From: Prosthecobacter sp.
GTDB lineage: Bacteria; Verrucomicrobiota; Verrucomicrobiia; Verrucomicrobiales; Verrucomicrobiaceae
DNA: 40,350 nt
Assembly: GCF_029946185.1 (NCBI RefSeq)
Contig: NZ_JAQSEA010000138.1
Coordinates: 1-40,350, forward strand
Reading direction: 5' to 3'
The translations under genes were made by a program, and so were the position numbers. How positions within the stretch are numbered: the stretch's first letter is position 1; each line of letters begins with the position of its first letter. Under the pieces are notes generated by a model. That model did not search any database. It had not been told where the DNA came from and saw only the letters and a list, made by a program, of their open reading frames with translations. Below, piece after piece: positions 16,156-25,309 of this stretch.

Positions 16156-16569
16156 TCACAGGCCTCTGCTGCCGTCCTGACGATACTGCAGATCGGTATC
16201 GTTCAGCGCCAGAAACCGCATCGCCCCTTGGATATCAAGGTCCTGCATGTCTGAGATCTTGAAAATGCGGCCACGAAAGGCACCGGTGGCTGGCACCGTA
16301 CCGCCACGCAGGTTGGCAATGGTGGCCTGCTCGTCACCCGGCACCATGAAACTGGCTCCGGCTGCGTGGGCCATGGCGGCCACGCTGGCGATTTCCTGGG
16401 CATTGCGCTTGTCCTTCTGATCTTCCGCCCCTTGGCGGGCTCCACCCATGGATGTGATAGCGATGCTCATGATGATGCCAAGGATGGCGATTGTGATCAG
16501 CAATTCCATCAGGCTCAATCCGGACTCGGTAGGGCACTTTTTTGGGAATTGAGAAGCGGCGGTCATCAT
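16156..16569 (-). CDS. Type II/IV pseudopilin (prepilin-type N-terminal methylation domain)
   Basis: A 137-residue protein with a prepilin peptidase site: ESGLSLMELLITIAILGI at about residues 15-33, where cleavage precedes the hydrophobic helix and E+5 is present. The leader is unusually long for type IVa (about 16 residues, MMTAASQFPKKCPTESG). After the helix come a GAEDQKDKRNAQEIASVA spacer and a small C-terminal domain. PVC genomes carry many such pseudopilins of unknown use. GGGTGA lies 4 nt before the first of two adjacent ATGs (16569, 16566), so the start is good to one codon. It is divergent from alaS. Confidence 0.85.
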   Translation of the reverse strand: MMTAASQFPKKCPTESGLSLMELLITIAILGIIMSIAITSMGGARQGAEDQKDKRNAQEIASVAAMAHAAGASFMVPGDEQATIANLRGGTVPATGAFRGRIFKISDMQDLDIQGAMRFLALNDTDLQYRQDGSRGL

Positions 16570-16772
16570 TTTTCACCCGGGATCGTTCTAAATATTACTT
16601 TATTTATGGTAATTCACAATCTTTTTCTTGCCGCCCCCATTTGCCTCGGACGGTTCACCCCGGCAGAGGGTTGATTTTAAAGCGGCTGGCCACTGCCCCT
16701 GCCCTACCGGTGGCAAACCCCGCCTTTACCTTCGGCATCCCCCCGCTACCATCCGCGCTCTCTTTTCCAGCC
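16570..16772. promoter_or_regulatory. Divergent intergenic region between pseudopilin and alaS
   Basis: The 203 nt contain an AT-rich core (about 16590-16625, TAAATATTACTTTATTTATGG) that stands out from the GC-rich surroundings and should hold promoters for both genes. No T-box or riboswitch fold was recognised. Exact -10 and -35 boxes cannot be assigned with confidence. Confidence 0.4.
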
Positions 16773-19706
16773 ATGTCCGCCGTCCCCACCGCCGCCCAGA
16801 TCCGCCAGAGCTTCCTCGATTTCTTCAAGGAGAAGCAGCACACCATCGTCCCCAGTGACAACGTCGGCTACACCAGCCGCGATGGCGCACGCATTTTTAC
16901 CAATGCGGGGATGAATCAATTCGTACCCATCTTCCTCGGCGAGCGCAGTGCTGACGTGGACACCTGGCCCGGCGTTCTGCACAAAGGCCTTCCTACTCGC
17001 GCCGCCGACACTCAAAAGTGCATCCGCGCCGGCGGCAAGCACAACGACCTCGAAGACGTGGGCCTGGACACCTACCACCACACGCTGTTCGAAATGCTCG
17101 GCAACTGGAGCTTCGGCGACTACTTCAAAAAAGAGGCCATCTCCTGGGCCTGGGAACTGATCATCGAGCGCTGGAAGTTCCCACCAACACGCGTCTTCGC
17201 CACCATCTACCAGCCCGGCAAGGGCGACCCCGCTGACCGCGACCAGGAAGCCTGGGACATCTGGGCCGAGAAGTTCCGCAGCATCGGCCTCGATCCCGAC
17301 ATCCACATCGTCAACGGCAACAAGAAGGACAACTTCTGGATGATGGGCGACACCGGCCCCTGCGGCCCCTGCACCGAGATCCACATCGACCTCACCCCCG
17401 GCGCTCCGAACCTCGACGAAGACCGCCAGCGCGCCGGAGCACTCCTCGTGAATGGCAGCGACGCCAGTTGCATCGAGATCTGGAACAACGTCTTCATTCA
17501 ATACAACGCCAACCCCGACGGCACCTTCGTCCCGCTCCCCGCACAGCACGTGGACACCGGCATGGGCTTCGAGCGCGTCTGCTCCATCATCCAGGGCACC
17601 AAAGGCTTCACCGACTTCGAGACCGCCAAGATCAGCAACTACGACACTGACGTCTTCAAGCCCATCTTCGATGAGCTGACCAAGCTCAGCGGCAAGACGT
17701 ATGCGAGCACGCTGCCCAAAGCCAACGAGCAGGGCCACGTCGTCCCCATCACCGAACAGGAAAAAATCGACGTCGCCTTCCGCGTCATCGCCGACCACCT
17801 TCGCACCCTCAGCTTCGCCATCGCCGACGGCATCCAGCCCGGCAACAGCGACCGCAACTACACCCTCCGCCGCATCCTCCGCCGCGCCGTCAAATACGGC
17901 CGCACCCTCGAATTCAAAGAACCCTTCTTCTACAAACTCGTCGATGTCCTCGCCACCCAGATGGGCGATGTATTCCCGGAAGTGCGGACAAAGAAGGAGC
18001 AGATCAAGAGTGTGCTTAAGGTGGAAGAAGAGAGTTTCAATCGGACACTAGATCGTGGATTGGCCCGTCTGGCAGATGTGCTCTGGAATGAAGTAACTCT
18101 TATAACTGGTGATCTCCTCAAAGCTGGCAAGCCAGCAGCCATTCAGATCGAAAATGGCGAACAAAGAATGGAGTGCGAAATCGACGGCCAACAATACGTG
18201 GTAAAGCCCGATGACGTCGTCAGAGCTGGACACCTGCTTCACAAATTTAGTGGTGCAGCACCAATTGTCCCAGGATGGGCAGTATTTGAACTCTACGATA
18301 CCTTTGGCTTCCCAGTTGATCTCACGCAAGTCGTCGCACGTGAAGCGGGCTTTGTAATTGATAATGAAGCGTACGAAGAACTGATGGAAGAGCAGAAGGA
18401 ACGCGCCCGCGAAGCCGGCAAGAAGAACAAACAAGTCGTCTCCGTCTCCGAAATCGAAACCAAAGCACCCACCCAGTTCATCGGTTACGACAACCTCGAA
18501 GCCGATGTCAAAGTGCTCGAAGTGGTCGAGATGAAGGACAAGACCGCCGTGGTGCTCGATGTCTCCACCTGCTACGCCGAAATGGGCGGGCAGATCGGCG
18601 ACAGCGGCCAGCTCATCCTCGGGGCGAACACCTACCCGATCAGCGCCACCACCAAAGTCGGCAACACCTGGCTGCACTTCCTCGACGGCGACGAAGCCCC
18701 CGCCGTGGATAGCACCGTGAAGCTCATCGTCGATGCCCCACGCCGTCACGCCATCGAGCGCCACCACACCGTCACCCACATCCTGCATTGGGCCCTGCAT
18801 GAAGTCGTGAACAAGGACGCCACCCAGAAAGGCTCCTCCGTCACGCCTGACAAACTCACCTTCGACTTCAACAGCGCCGCGCTCACCGCGCAGCAGATCA
18901 CCGACATCGAACGCCTCGTGAACGAGCGCATCGTCGCCAACGAACCCGTCTCCTGGACTGAAGTGCCCTTCGTCGAAGCCAAGGCCAACTCCGGCATCAT
19001 GGCCCTCTTCGGCGAGAAGTACGGCGACCTCGTCCGCGTCGTGCAGATCGGCGGGCAGCGCAACAAGCTCGACGGTTGGAGCATGGAACTCTGCGGCGGC
19101 ACCCACACCCGCAGCACCGGCGAGATCGGTCTCTTCCGCCTCGTCAGCGAAAGCGCCGTCGCCTCCGGCGTGCGCCGTATCGAAGCCATCGCCGGCCTCG
19201 AAGCTTACAACGCCGCCCGCGCCGATGCCGAATTATTAAAACTCCTCGCCGGTAAAGTCAGCGCCCAAGGTGCCGCCGATCTGGAAAAGAAGCTCGATCA
19301 AATCCTCACCCAGCAGAAGGAACTCGAAAAAAACCTCAAAGCCGCCCAGCAGCGCGAAGCCGCAGTAATGGCCAAAGACCTCATCGCCACCGCCGCCAAC
19401 AACACCATCATCGTCAATCTCGGCGATGTGGATGCCGACTACGCCGTCGGTGTCGCTGAAGCCCTCAAAGGCACCTTCAACGGCATCGTCGTCCTCGCCG
19501 CAACCGGCGGCGGCAGCGTCGCCCTGATCGCCAGCGTCGCCAAAGAGCACCAGGCCAAAGTGCAGGCCGGCAAGATCATCCAAACCATCGCCCCCATCGT
19601 CGGCGGCAAAGGCGGCGGCAAACCCGACTTCGCCCGCGGCGGCGGCAAGGACGTGAACAAAGTCGATGCCGCACTCGCCGAAGCGCGGAAGCTGATTGGC
19701 GCATAG
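16773..19706 (+). CDS. alaS: Alanine--tRNA ligase
   Basis: A 977-residue cytoplasmic enzyme that charges tRNA-Ala. The ATG at 16773 opens the family N-terminus (AAQIRQSFLDFFKEKQHTIVPS). Class II catalytic domain residues 1-260 include DGARIFTNAGMNQFVPIFLGE; the editing domain has HHTVTH at about 661 and CGGTH at about 773 (zinc ligands); a coiled coil (LEKKLDQILTQQKELEKNLKAAQQREA) and a DHHA1 C-domain ending GGKGGGKPDFARGGGKD follow. It is roughly 100 residues longer than usual; part of the excess is an insertion at about residues 430-500, in a stretch (about 17975-18400) whose base and codon use differ sharply from the rest. Reading frame is intact, so the gene is presumably functional. Confidence 0.97.
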   Translation: MSAVPTAAQIRQSFLDFFKEKQHTIVPSDNVGYTSRDGARIFTNAGMNQFVPIFLGERSADVDTWPGVLHKGLPTRAADTQKCIRAGGKHNDLEDVGLDTYHHTLFEMLGNWSFGDYFKKEAISWAWELIIERWKFPPTRVFATIYQPGKGDPADRDQEAWDIWAEKFRSIGLDPDIHIVNGNKKDNFWMMGDTGPCGPCTEIHIDLTPGAPNLDEDRQRAGALLVNGSDASCIEIWNNVFIQYNANPDGTFVPLPAQHVDTGMGFERVCSIIQGTKGFTDFETAKISNYDTDVFKPIFDELTKLSGKTYASTLPKANEQGHVVPITEQEKIDVAFRVIADHLRTLSFAIADGIQPGNSDRNYTLRRILRRAVKYGRTLEFKEPFFYKLVDVLATQMGDVFPEVRTKKEQIKSVLKVEEESFNRTLDRGLARLADVLWNEVTLITGDLLKAGKPAAIQIENGEQRMECEIDGQQYVVKPDDVVRAGHLLHKFSGAAPIVPGWAVFELYDTFGFPVDLTQVVAREAGFVIDNEAYEELMEEQKERAREAGKKNKQVVSVSEIETKAPTQFIGYDNLEADVKVLEVVEMKDKTAVVLDVSTCYAEMGGQIGDSGQLILGANTYPISATTKVGNTWLHFLDGDEAPAVDSTVKLIVDAPRRHAIERHHTVTHILHWALHEVVNKDATQKGSSVTPDKLTFDFNSAALTAQQITDIERLVNERIVANEPVSWTEVPFVEAKANSGIMALFGEKYGDLVRVVQIGGQRNKLDGWSMELCGGTHTRSTGEIGLFRLVSESAVASGVRRIEAIAGLEAYNAARADAELLKLLAGKVSAQGAADLEKKLDQILTQQKELEKNLKAAQQREAAVMAKDLIATAANNTIIVNLGDVDADYAVGVAEALKGTFNGIVVLAATGGGSVALIASVAKEHQAKVQAGKIIQTIAPIVGGKGGGKPDFARGGGKDVNKVDAALAEARKLIGA

Positions 19707-19741
19707 GCTGGCTTCTCTCCACGACACTGCAAGCCAACACT

Positions 19742-19781
19742 GCGCGTTGCAGTTCCGCCCACCGGCGGAAGTGCAACGCGC
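19742..19781. terminator. Strong hairpin downstream of alaS
   Basis: An 18-bp stem (19742-19759 with 19764-19781) with one mismatch and a 4-nt loop starts 35 nt after the alaS stop. There is no U-tract, so it may be a terminator, an RNA-stabilising hairpin or a repeat element. The rest of the 328-nt gap to the next gene holds a second hairpin (19812-19828) and no gene I can recognise. Confidence 0.55.
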
Positions 19782-19811
19782 GAAGAAGGGCGGGGATTTC
19801 CGCGTCTGCGC

Positions 19812-19834
19812 TCAAGCCTGAGGCTTGACGGTAC
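19812..19834 (-). repeat. REP-like palindrome headed by GTAC
   Basis: TCAAGCC-TGA-GGCTTGA is a perfect 7-bp stem; read on the minus strand it is preceded by GTAC (19831-19834), like the family 2 repeat at 26616. It may be a third REP variant. Only one copy is seen here, so the call is weak. Confidence 0.35.
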
Positions 19835-20034
19835 GATTGCATCAAGGATAAGGACGACTGTCATGGAAGACGATGTCCTTTCGGTCACTACCATACTTTT
19901 TGTCCTTCGGATAAGACGCTACGCCTTAGTTGGCCGCGTCATGCGTATGCCCTGCCCTTTCACGGCGCCCCCTCCACGAAGGTGCAATAAAACACCCGCC
20001 TCATCGTTTGAGTGGGCCAACCACCCATTCACGC

Positions 20035-23000
20035 ATGAAACACACCCTCATCGCTGCTTTGCTGCTGACTTCTACTGCCATGCTGCACGCAGCGGATGCC
20101 GTTCTCGTGGAAGACGGCCAGCCGCGTGCAGAGATCATCCTGGCGGAAAATCCCACGCGCATGCAGCGCGTCGCGGCGCAGGAGTTTCGCACGAACATCG
20201 AAAAAATCAGCGGTGCGCGGCTCCCCATCCTCACGCAGCCGAGCGGGAAGGCGGTGAAGATCTTCATCGGCGCGAGCCACCACAATCCGGTGAAGGCGGA
20301 CGGCTTGAAGGAGGGCGCATATCGCATGCAGTCCGGCGACGACTGGCTGGCGCTGGTAGGAGATGACAGCGACTTCGTACCAACGGCACCCTGGGCGTCG
20401 GGCAACAGCGACATCCCGCGCGCGCAGGCGGAGTTTGAGAAAATCGTCGGTGCACCGTATGGCATGCCGAATGCCGGACTGTATAAAAACCGCCTGCGAC
20501 TGGCTGGCGACACCGGCAAGCCGGACGGTGCCACCACGGCGAAAAACGAGACGCTGGACATCTGGGGCCTCGATGAACGCGGCAGCTTCAATGCGGTGAC
20601 CGCGTTCTTCCACCGGCTCGGTGCGCGCTGGTATCTGCCGGGGGAGCTTGGTGAAGTGATGCCCGCGATGAAAACCATCGCGCTGCCGCAGCTCGACGAG
20701 ACCGTGCACCCAGATTTCCCGCTGCGGCAGTTCAACTTCCGCTTCGCCACCGCAGGTTATGACACGGCCTTGTGGATGATGCACCTCGGCACTCGCAACG
20801 ATGATCGTTATCAGATCGCTCATGGCATGGACGGCATGACGGGCAATGACGCCACCTTTACCGCGCATCCAGAGTGGTTCGCGCTCTATGGCGGCAAGCG
20901 CGACTACCGCTCCGGCGACAGCAAAAACCAGCTCTGCTATTCCGACGACGAACTCTTCCGCGAGACCGTGCGCTACACCCGCGTCCTGCTTGACACCTAC
21001 CCGCTCAAGTCCGTCTCCATCATGCCGCCGGACGGCTACACCTCCATCTGCCAGTGCGAGAAATGCAAAGGCAAGGACTCGCCAGAACGCAACGAACGCG
21101 GCCTGCTGAGCGATTACGTGTGGGACTTCGTCAACCGCGTGGCAAAGGAGATCGCCAAAACCCACCCCAGCGCGAAGGTGCTGAACTGTGCGTATGGCGT
21201 GTACACGCTGCCGCCGCTGAAGATCGACAAGCTCGAACCGAACGTGGTTGTCTGCATCGTCGGCGGAAGGCGGCCAATCAACAAGGCTGGCGTCAAGGGC
21301 GAGGGTGAGTCAGCCCCCGAAGCTCTGCGCGCGGCGTGGGTGAAGAAAACCCGCAACCCGATCCTGAACTTTGAAAACTATCCCTTCACTGATCGTGGCT
21401 GGTACCTGCCCTCCTTCGCGCCGCATGCGCTCGGCGATTCCGTGAACGCCACGAAAGGCATCTCCCAGGGCGAGGACATCTGGCTCTCCGCACGGCAGGA
21501 TTTCAAAGAGGTCGGCATCGGCTTCAATCACTTCATGGTCTATTTCACCGCGCGCATGTACTGGGGCGGGAAAGAGGCCGATGTGGATGCCATGTTTCGC
21601 GAGTACTGCCAGCTCTTCTATGGCCCCGCCGCGCAGGAGATGCAGGCCTTCTTCACCTACTGCGAAGCCCATTGGAGTGTCATGGAAGACGACAAAGCGC
21701 AGGCTGATGCTGCGCTCGCGCTCTTCACCAAGGCGCAGGCCAAAGCAGGTGCGGCCAGTGTTTATGGCCGGCGCATCGCGCTCATCGATGACTTCCTCAA
21801 AGGCCTGCGCATGAAGTCTCAGCAGCTCGGCCAGCAGCGCGGGCCGGTGCCTGTGGTGCGCCTCGTTGGTGATGCGGAGGGCATCGTCATCGATGGCAAG
21901 CTCGACGACGCCTACTGGCAGAAGTGCGCCACTGCCGCCACGGGCAAATTCCGCGAGTTGCAGACCGGCCGTGTGCCCACTTTCGGCACGTCGTTCAAAG
22001 CAGGCTGGCAGGGCAACAACGTCTGCTTCGCCATTCGCTGCGATGAGCATCCAGGCGAAAAGCCCCATACCACCAGCACGCAAAATGGAGACCAGGCGCT
22101 CTGGCATGGCGATGCCATCGAGATCGAACTCGCCACGGAAACGCACTCGTACTATCAGATCGCCATCAGCCCTGCGGGTCACATCGTGGATCTGGATCGT
22201 GGCGCATCGCGCGGCCAGTGGTTCGGCTGGGATTCGCAGGCGGAAGTGGCCACGCACATCGCGGATGATCACTGGACCGTCGAGATTCGCATCCCCGTCA
22301 CGCGGGACGAAAACGATCCGCTGCATCAGGTCATCGGCCGCAAGCCTACGCAAAGCCTGCCATGGCATGTGAATCTGTGCCGCCAGCGCATTCGTGAAGA
22401 CGGCCAGGAACTCAGCGCTCTCTCACCCACCGGGACGGACGGCTTTCATGATCCGCTGAAGTTCGCGCATTTCTATGATGGCAAATCACACGTGTTTGCT
22501 GCTGATCCCAGCGTCACCGATTTCGTCATCGGTTTCCGCGATGCCACGCAAGAGCGCAAGGCCGCCGGTTTCCTTGCGCTGGCCGAGGGCAAACTCAGCG
22601 ACATGCAAAAAGCCGCTGCGCTGGAGCAGGCCGCACGGCTCAGCAGAGGCGACGCCGCGCCGATCATCGAGCGCATTCCCATTCCCGCCGTGAAACAAAG
22701 CGCGCAGATGCAGCACCTGCTCGCCACGGGCAAAGCGCCTGAGGTCATCGCGCAGTTCGCGAACGAAGACTTCAGCAAGTGGCCCTTCTGGCAGCGTGGC
22801 GCGGGTTATCATGCGCGCGGCTACGCGTATTCCATCACCAAAGCAGGCGACAAAGCCGAGGCGGATTTCAGTGCGGCCCTGCCGTGGGTCAGCGAGCCGC
22901 GAGCGCGGGATACCCTGCTCCTTGCGCAGGCGCAGAACCGTGAGCGCAATCTGCAAAACGACGAGCAGGCTCTGGCCGCTTATCGTGCCATCGTGGCCGA

Positions 23001-23190
23001 TCGCCCGCGCATCGGAGGTGCGGATGAATATGTGGCGCTGCAAGGCATCGCGCGCATTTTGACGCGGCAGAAGAAGTATGATGAAGCCATGACCACTCTG
23101 AAGCGTGCCGAGCCTGAGAAGCTGCAAGGAGTCTGGCGCGAGAACATCCTGAAATCCATGGATGAGGTGAAAAAAGCACGGGGGCAGTGA
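20035..23190 (+). CDS. Secreted DUF4838 protein with CBM9-like domain
   Basis: About 1051 residues from the ATG at 20035, which starts a signal peptide (MKHTLIAALLLTSTAMLHA). Residues about 20-130 resemble the N-terminal domain of alpha-glucuronidase-like enzymes (RMQRVAAQEFRTNIEKISGARLPI). The DUF4838 catalytic-like region follows with the cysteine motif ICQCEKCKG at about residue 338. Residues about 612-820 look like a family 9-type carbohydrate-binding or DOMON module (IVIDGKLDDAYW, WHGDAIEIELA, WTVEIRIPVTR). The last 220 residues are helical and TPR-like (ADFSAALPWVSEPRARDTLLLAQAQN). It probably acts outside the cytoplasm on complex glycans; the exact substrate is unknown. The stop lies 12 nt before a REPIN. 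Confidence 0.88.
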   Translation: MKHTLIAALLLTSTAMLHAADAVLVEDGQPRAEIILAENPTRMQRVAAQEFRTNIEKISGARLPILTQPSGKAVKIFIGASHHNPVKADGLKEGAYRMQSGDDWLALVGDDSDFVPTAPWASGNSDIPRAQAEFEKIVGAPYGMPNAGLYKNRLRLAGDTGKPDGATTAKNETLDIWGLDERGSFNAVTAFFHRLGARWYLPGELGEVMPAMKTIALPQLDETVHPDFPLRQFNFRFATAGYDTALWMMHLGTRNDDRYQIAHGMDGMTGNDATFTAHPEWFALYGGKRDYRSGDSKNQLCYSDDELFRETVRYTRVLLDTYPLKSVSIMPPDGYTSICQCEKCKGKDSPERNERGLLSDYVWDFVNRVAKEIAKTHPSAKVLNCAYGVYTLPPLKIDKLEPNVVVCIVGGRRPINKAGVKGEGESAPEALRAAWVKKTRNPILNFENYPFTDRGWYLPSFAPHALGDSVNATKGISQGEDIWLSARQDFKEVGIGFNHFMVYFTARMYWGGKEADVDAMFREYCQLFYGPAAQEMQAFFTYCEAHWSVMEDDKAQADAALALFTKAQAKAGAASVYGRRIALIDDFLKGLRMKSQQLGQQRGPVPVVRLVGDAEGIVIDGKLDDAYWQKCATAATGKFRELQTGRVPTFGTSFKAGWQGNNVCFAIRCDEHPGEKPHTTSTQNGDQALWHGDAIEIELATETHSYYQIAISPAGHIVDLDRGASRGQWFGWDSQAEVATHIADDHWTVEIRIPVTRDENDPLHQVIGRKPTQSLPWHVNLCRQRIREDGQELSALSPTGTDGFHDPLKFAHFYDGKSHVFAADPSVTDFVIGFRDATQERKAAGFLALAEGKLSDMQKAAALEQAARLSRGDAAPIIERIPIPAVKQSAQMQHLLATGKAPEVIAQFANEDFSKWPFWQRGAGYHARGYAYSITKAGDKAEADFSAALPWVSEPRARDTLLLAQAQNRERNLQNDEQALAAYRAIVADRPRIGGADEYVALQGIARILTRQKKYDEAMTTLKRAEPEKLQGVWRENILKSMDEVKKARGQ

Positions 23191-23201
23191 TGCGGCATCA
23201 A

Positions 23202-23300
23202 GTAGCCTTGTTGCTGTGCAACCAGGGAGGGCGTCGCAATGGACTGACGTGAGATGTGAGTGCGGCGGAGGGTTTCCTTGTTCCGCAGGAACAAGGCTGC
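23202..23300. repeat. REPIN (family 1) between convergent DUF4838 and DUF1080 genes
   Basis: GTAG (23202-23205) heads a left palindrome CCTTGTTGC-TGT-GCAACCAGG (23206-23226); the right palindrome CCTTGTTCC-GCA-GGAACAAGG (23276-23296) is a perfect 9-bp stem followed by CTGC (GCAG on the minus strand). The element nearly fills the 119-nt gap between the two stop codons. Confidence 0.75.
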
Positions 23301-23309
23301 TTTGTTGGA

Positions 23310-24104
23310 TCACTTCTTCTCCAGCGACATCAGCTCAATCTTCCGAAACCACACCGGCTGGCCTTCGGCTTGAAGCGCGATGTGGCCGTAGCCGAGCATC
23401 ACATCGCCGCCCGCTTCCACGATGTCACTCGCCGGCGCTATCTTGCAGGCCGCGTCGAGTTGCGGGCGCTGGTAGCGGAGGACTTCGACGCCGTTGATGC
23501 GGTGGATGATTTCGTCATTGCCGCGCACTTCTACTTCGGCACGCACCCATTCCTCGGTAGGAAAAGTCGGAGCGCTGGATTTGACGATGTGCTTGGTGAT
23601 CAACTCTCCGCCCATCACGACATGCGTGCCGGGTGTGCAGAGATTCGCCGTGGAGCGTGGGCCTTTGCCTTCATCAGCCAGAAACTGCATCTCCAGGCTG
23701 GAGGGGAAGCCTTGATCAAAGCGCATGCTCTGCGGCGGCTGGGCATGCAGCATCACGCCGCTGTTGAGGTTCACATACTTCGGCGCGTCCGGCATCATCT
23801 TGCCGGTGAAGCGGTACTCCATGCGCAGGATGTAGTGCGAGTAGGCCAGGTTCGTGAAGAGGTGGCCGTACTGCTGGTCAAACTTGTCATAGCCGTCGTA
23901 GCTCACTTTCAGGATGCCGTCCTCCACTTGAAACGTGTTCGCATAGTTTTCACCCAGCGGCCGCTTGGCGATCTTGATCGTCCAGCCTGTCAGGTCTGTG
24001 CCATTGAAGAGAGGGATCCATTTCGGCTCGTCGGCGGCAGCGGCGGTGGTAAGCAGAAGTATCCCAGCTAGGGCGGCACTGGCAGTTCGGAGGAGATGAA
24101 TCAT
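23310..24104 (-). CDS. DUF1080 (3-keto-disaccharide hydrolase-like) secreted protein
   Basis: A 264-residue protein with signal peptide MIHLLRTASAALAGILLLTTAAAA. The DUF1080 fold (concanavalin-like jelly roll) is shown by WIPLFNGTDLTGWTIK, the NTFQVEDGILKVSYDGY strand, SHYILRMEYRFTG, NSGVMLHAQPPQSM, EMQFLADEGKG and a C-terminal GYGHIALQAEGQPVWFRKIELM. Members are common in PVC bacteria; some hydrolyse 3-keto sugars, others are of unknown role. A cysteine in LCTPGTH sits in an insertion. A decayed C-terminal piece of a second DUF1080 gene lies 40 nt upstream on the same strand, suggesting a former tandem pair. Confidence 0.92.
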   Translation of the reverse strand: MIHLLRTASAALAGILLLTTAAAADEPKWIPLFNGTDLTGWTIKIAKRPLGENYANTFQVEDGILKVSYDGYDKFDQQYGHLFTNLAYSHYILRMEYRFTGKMMPDAPKYVNLNSGVMLHAQPPQSMRFDQGFPSSLEMQFLADEGKGPRSTANLCTPGTHVVMGGELITKHIVKSSAPTFPTEEWVRAEVEVRGNDEIIHRINGVEVLRYQRPQLDAACKIAPASDIVEAGGDVMLGYGHIALQAEGQPVWFRKIELMSLEKK

Positions 24105-24144
24105 GGAGCAAAAGGATGAGCAGGATCAAATCGGAGTCGCCACA

Positions 24145-24387
24145 CTATTTCTTCCAGATCTTCACCTCATCCACCACGGCGTTCCGTGGCACGGAGAGCC
24201 GCAGCATCTTCTTGGTCGGATGGGCGATGCCGGGGGAGTTGAAGCTGCCAACGGCTTTGCCATCGATCGCAGCGCTGAGTTCATCGCCGGAAATTGTCAC
24301 GACAAGATCATGCCATTTGCCAAAATCGAGAGCACCGCGAAATCTTGAAAAAAATGCGCGTTGCAGTCGAAACTCGCGGAAGCCTTG
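24145..24387 (-). pseudogene. Truncated DUF1080 gene (C-terminal remnant)
   Basis: The minus strand is open for 80 codons with no ATG and an in-frame TAA just upstream (24388-24390). Its translation, for example GALDFGKWHDLVVTISGDEL, then FNSPGIAHPTKKMLRLSVP and a final VDEVKIWKK, matches the C-terminal third of DUF1080/3-keto-disaccharide hydrolase proteins. The 5' part, signal peptide included, is missing, and the break abuts the start of the divergent SDR gene at 24401. It is a remnant of deletion or insertion. It is too short for a full domain. Confidence 0.7.
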
Positions 24388-24400
24388 TTAAACTCGGCGG

Positions 24401-25195
24401 ATGGATACACAATGGACTGACAAGAGCGTCATCGTCACTGGCGGCGGCGGTGGTATGGGACAGAGCGCGGCAAAGCGATTTGCCGACGCTGGCGCGAAAA
24501 CATTCATCTTTGGCCGCACGCTGGACTCGCTGCAGGCCACAGCGGCACTATCCCCGCGCATCACCCCTATCGTGTGTGACGTCGCCGACTCCGCCAGTGT
24601 CGCTTCCGCAGTCGCGCAGGTGCTGCAGCACGGCCCCATTGCCACGCTGATCCACACCGCCGGCATCAACACCCCTGACCGCTTCATGGCGCACGCGGAC
24701 CCCAGCAAGCTCGCCAGCGAAGCCAGCTGGCGCAGCGTGCTGGATGTGAACGTGATGGGCGTGGTGAACATGATCCAGGCCGTTTCCAAACCGATGTCGG
24801 AAAGCGGCGGAGGCCGAATCGTCGTCGTCTCCTCCACCGCCGGGCATGGCTTTGATTCGTTTGCCGGCGTGCCTTACACCGCCAGCAAGTGGGCCGTGCA
24901 TGGCCTGCTCCTCACCGCCCGCATGCAGCTCAATGCGCATGGCATCGTCCTCTCCGAATACGCCCCCGGTGAAGCCCTCACGCCCCTCGTGGAAAAGCGC
25001 CCCGTGAAGCCCACCGCCGAGCACCGCAGCGCCATGATCCAGACGGAAGACTGCGCCGAGACGCTCTTCTTCATCGCCTCGCAGGCGCACTGCATGAGCG
25101 TCCTCCAGCTCCCCGCGTACCAGCCCTTCGGCGGCATGCCCCCGCAGATTACGGCACCGTGGCTCGAGGGGTTGGAGATTGGGCCGAAGAAGTAG
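24401..25195 (+). CDS. SDR-family oxidoreductase
   Basis: A 264-residue NAD(P)-dependent classical short-chain dehydrogenase. The Rossmann motif is TGGGGGMG at about residues 13-20; HTAGIN replaces NAAG at about 87-92; the catalytic Ser lies in VVSSTAGHG and the YxxxK pair in YTASK at about 161-165. Instead of the usual C-terminal substrate loop there is APGEALTPLVEKRP, and a late QTEDCAETLFFIAS segment typical of SDRs. It is cytoplasmic; the substrate (sugar, alcohol or ketone) cannot be assigned. It starts next to the broken DUF1080 end. A 13-nt motif, TGCGCGTTGCAGT, 34 nt upstream recurs in the hairpin after alaS. Confidence 0.9.
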   Translation: MDTQWTDKSVIVTGGGGGMGQSAAKRFADAGAKTFIFGRTLDSLQATAALSPRITPIVCDVADSASVASAVAQVLQHGPIATLIHTAGINTPDRFMAHADPSKLASEASWRSVLDVNVMGVVNMIQAVSKPMSESGGGRIVVVSSTAGHGFDSFAGVPYTASKWAVHGLLLTARMQLNAHGIVLSEYAPGEALTPLVEKRPVKPTAEHRSAMIQTEDCAETLFFIASQAHCMSVLQLPAYQPFGGMPPQITAPWLEGLEIGPKK

Positions 25196-25209
25196 CTGCT
25201 TTTATTCAC

Positions 25210-25251
25210 CTCTTCCTCCTCCCGGGAAGTTCCAAGCCAAGGGAGGAAGAG
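25210..25251. repeat. Inverted repeat between SDR and beta-helix genes
   Basis: CTCTTCCTCC (25210-25219) is the exact complement of GGAGGAAGAG (25242-25251) with a 22-nt spacer containing CCCGGG. It follows the SDR stop by 14 nt. It may serve as a terminator stem or processing hairpin for the SDR transcript. No U-tract follows. Confidence 0.4.
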
Positions 25252-25309
25252 TATGAGGAAGAATCAGACGTTGAAAAGACTTCGCTCCACTCACGTTCAA
25301 TCCGTACTC

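Noticed and set aside
16542-16772. In-frame N-terminal extension of alaS by 77 residues
   Set aside because: It runs through the AT-rich promoter gap and overlaps the pseudopilin start; the AlaRS N-terminus begins at 16773.
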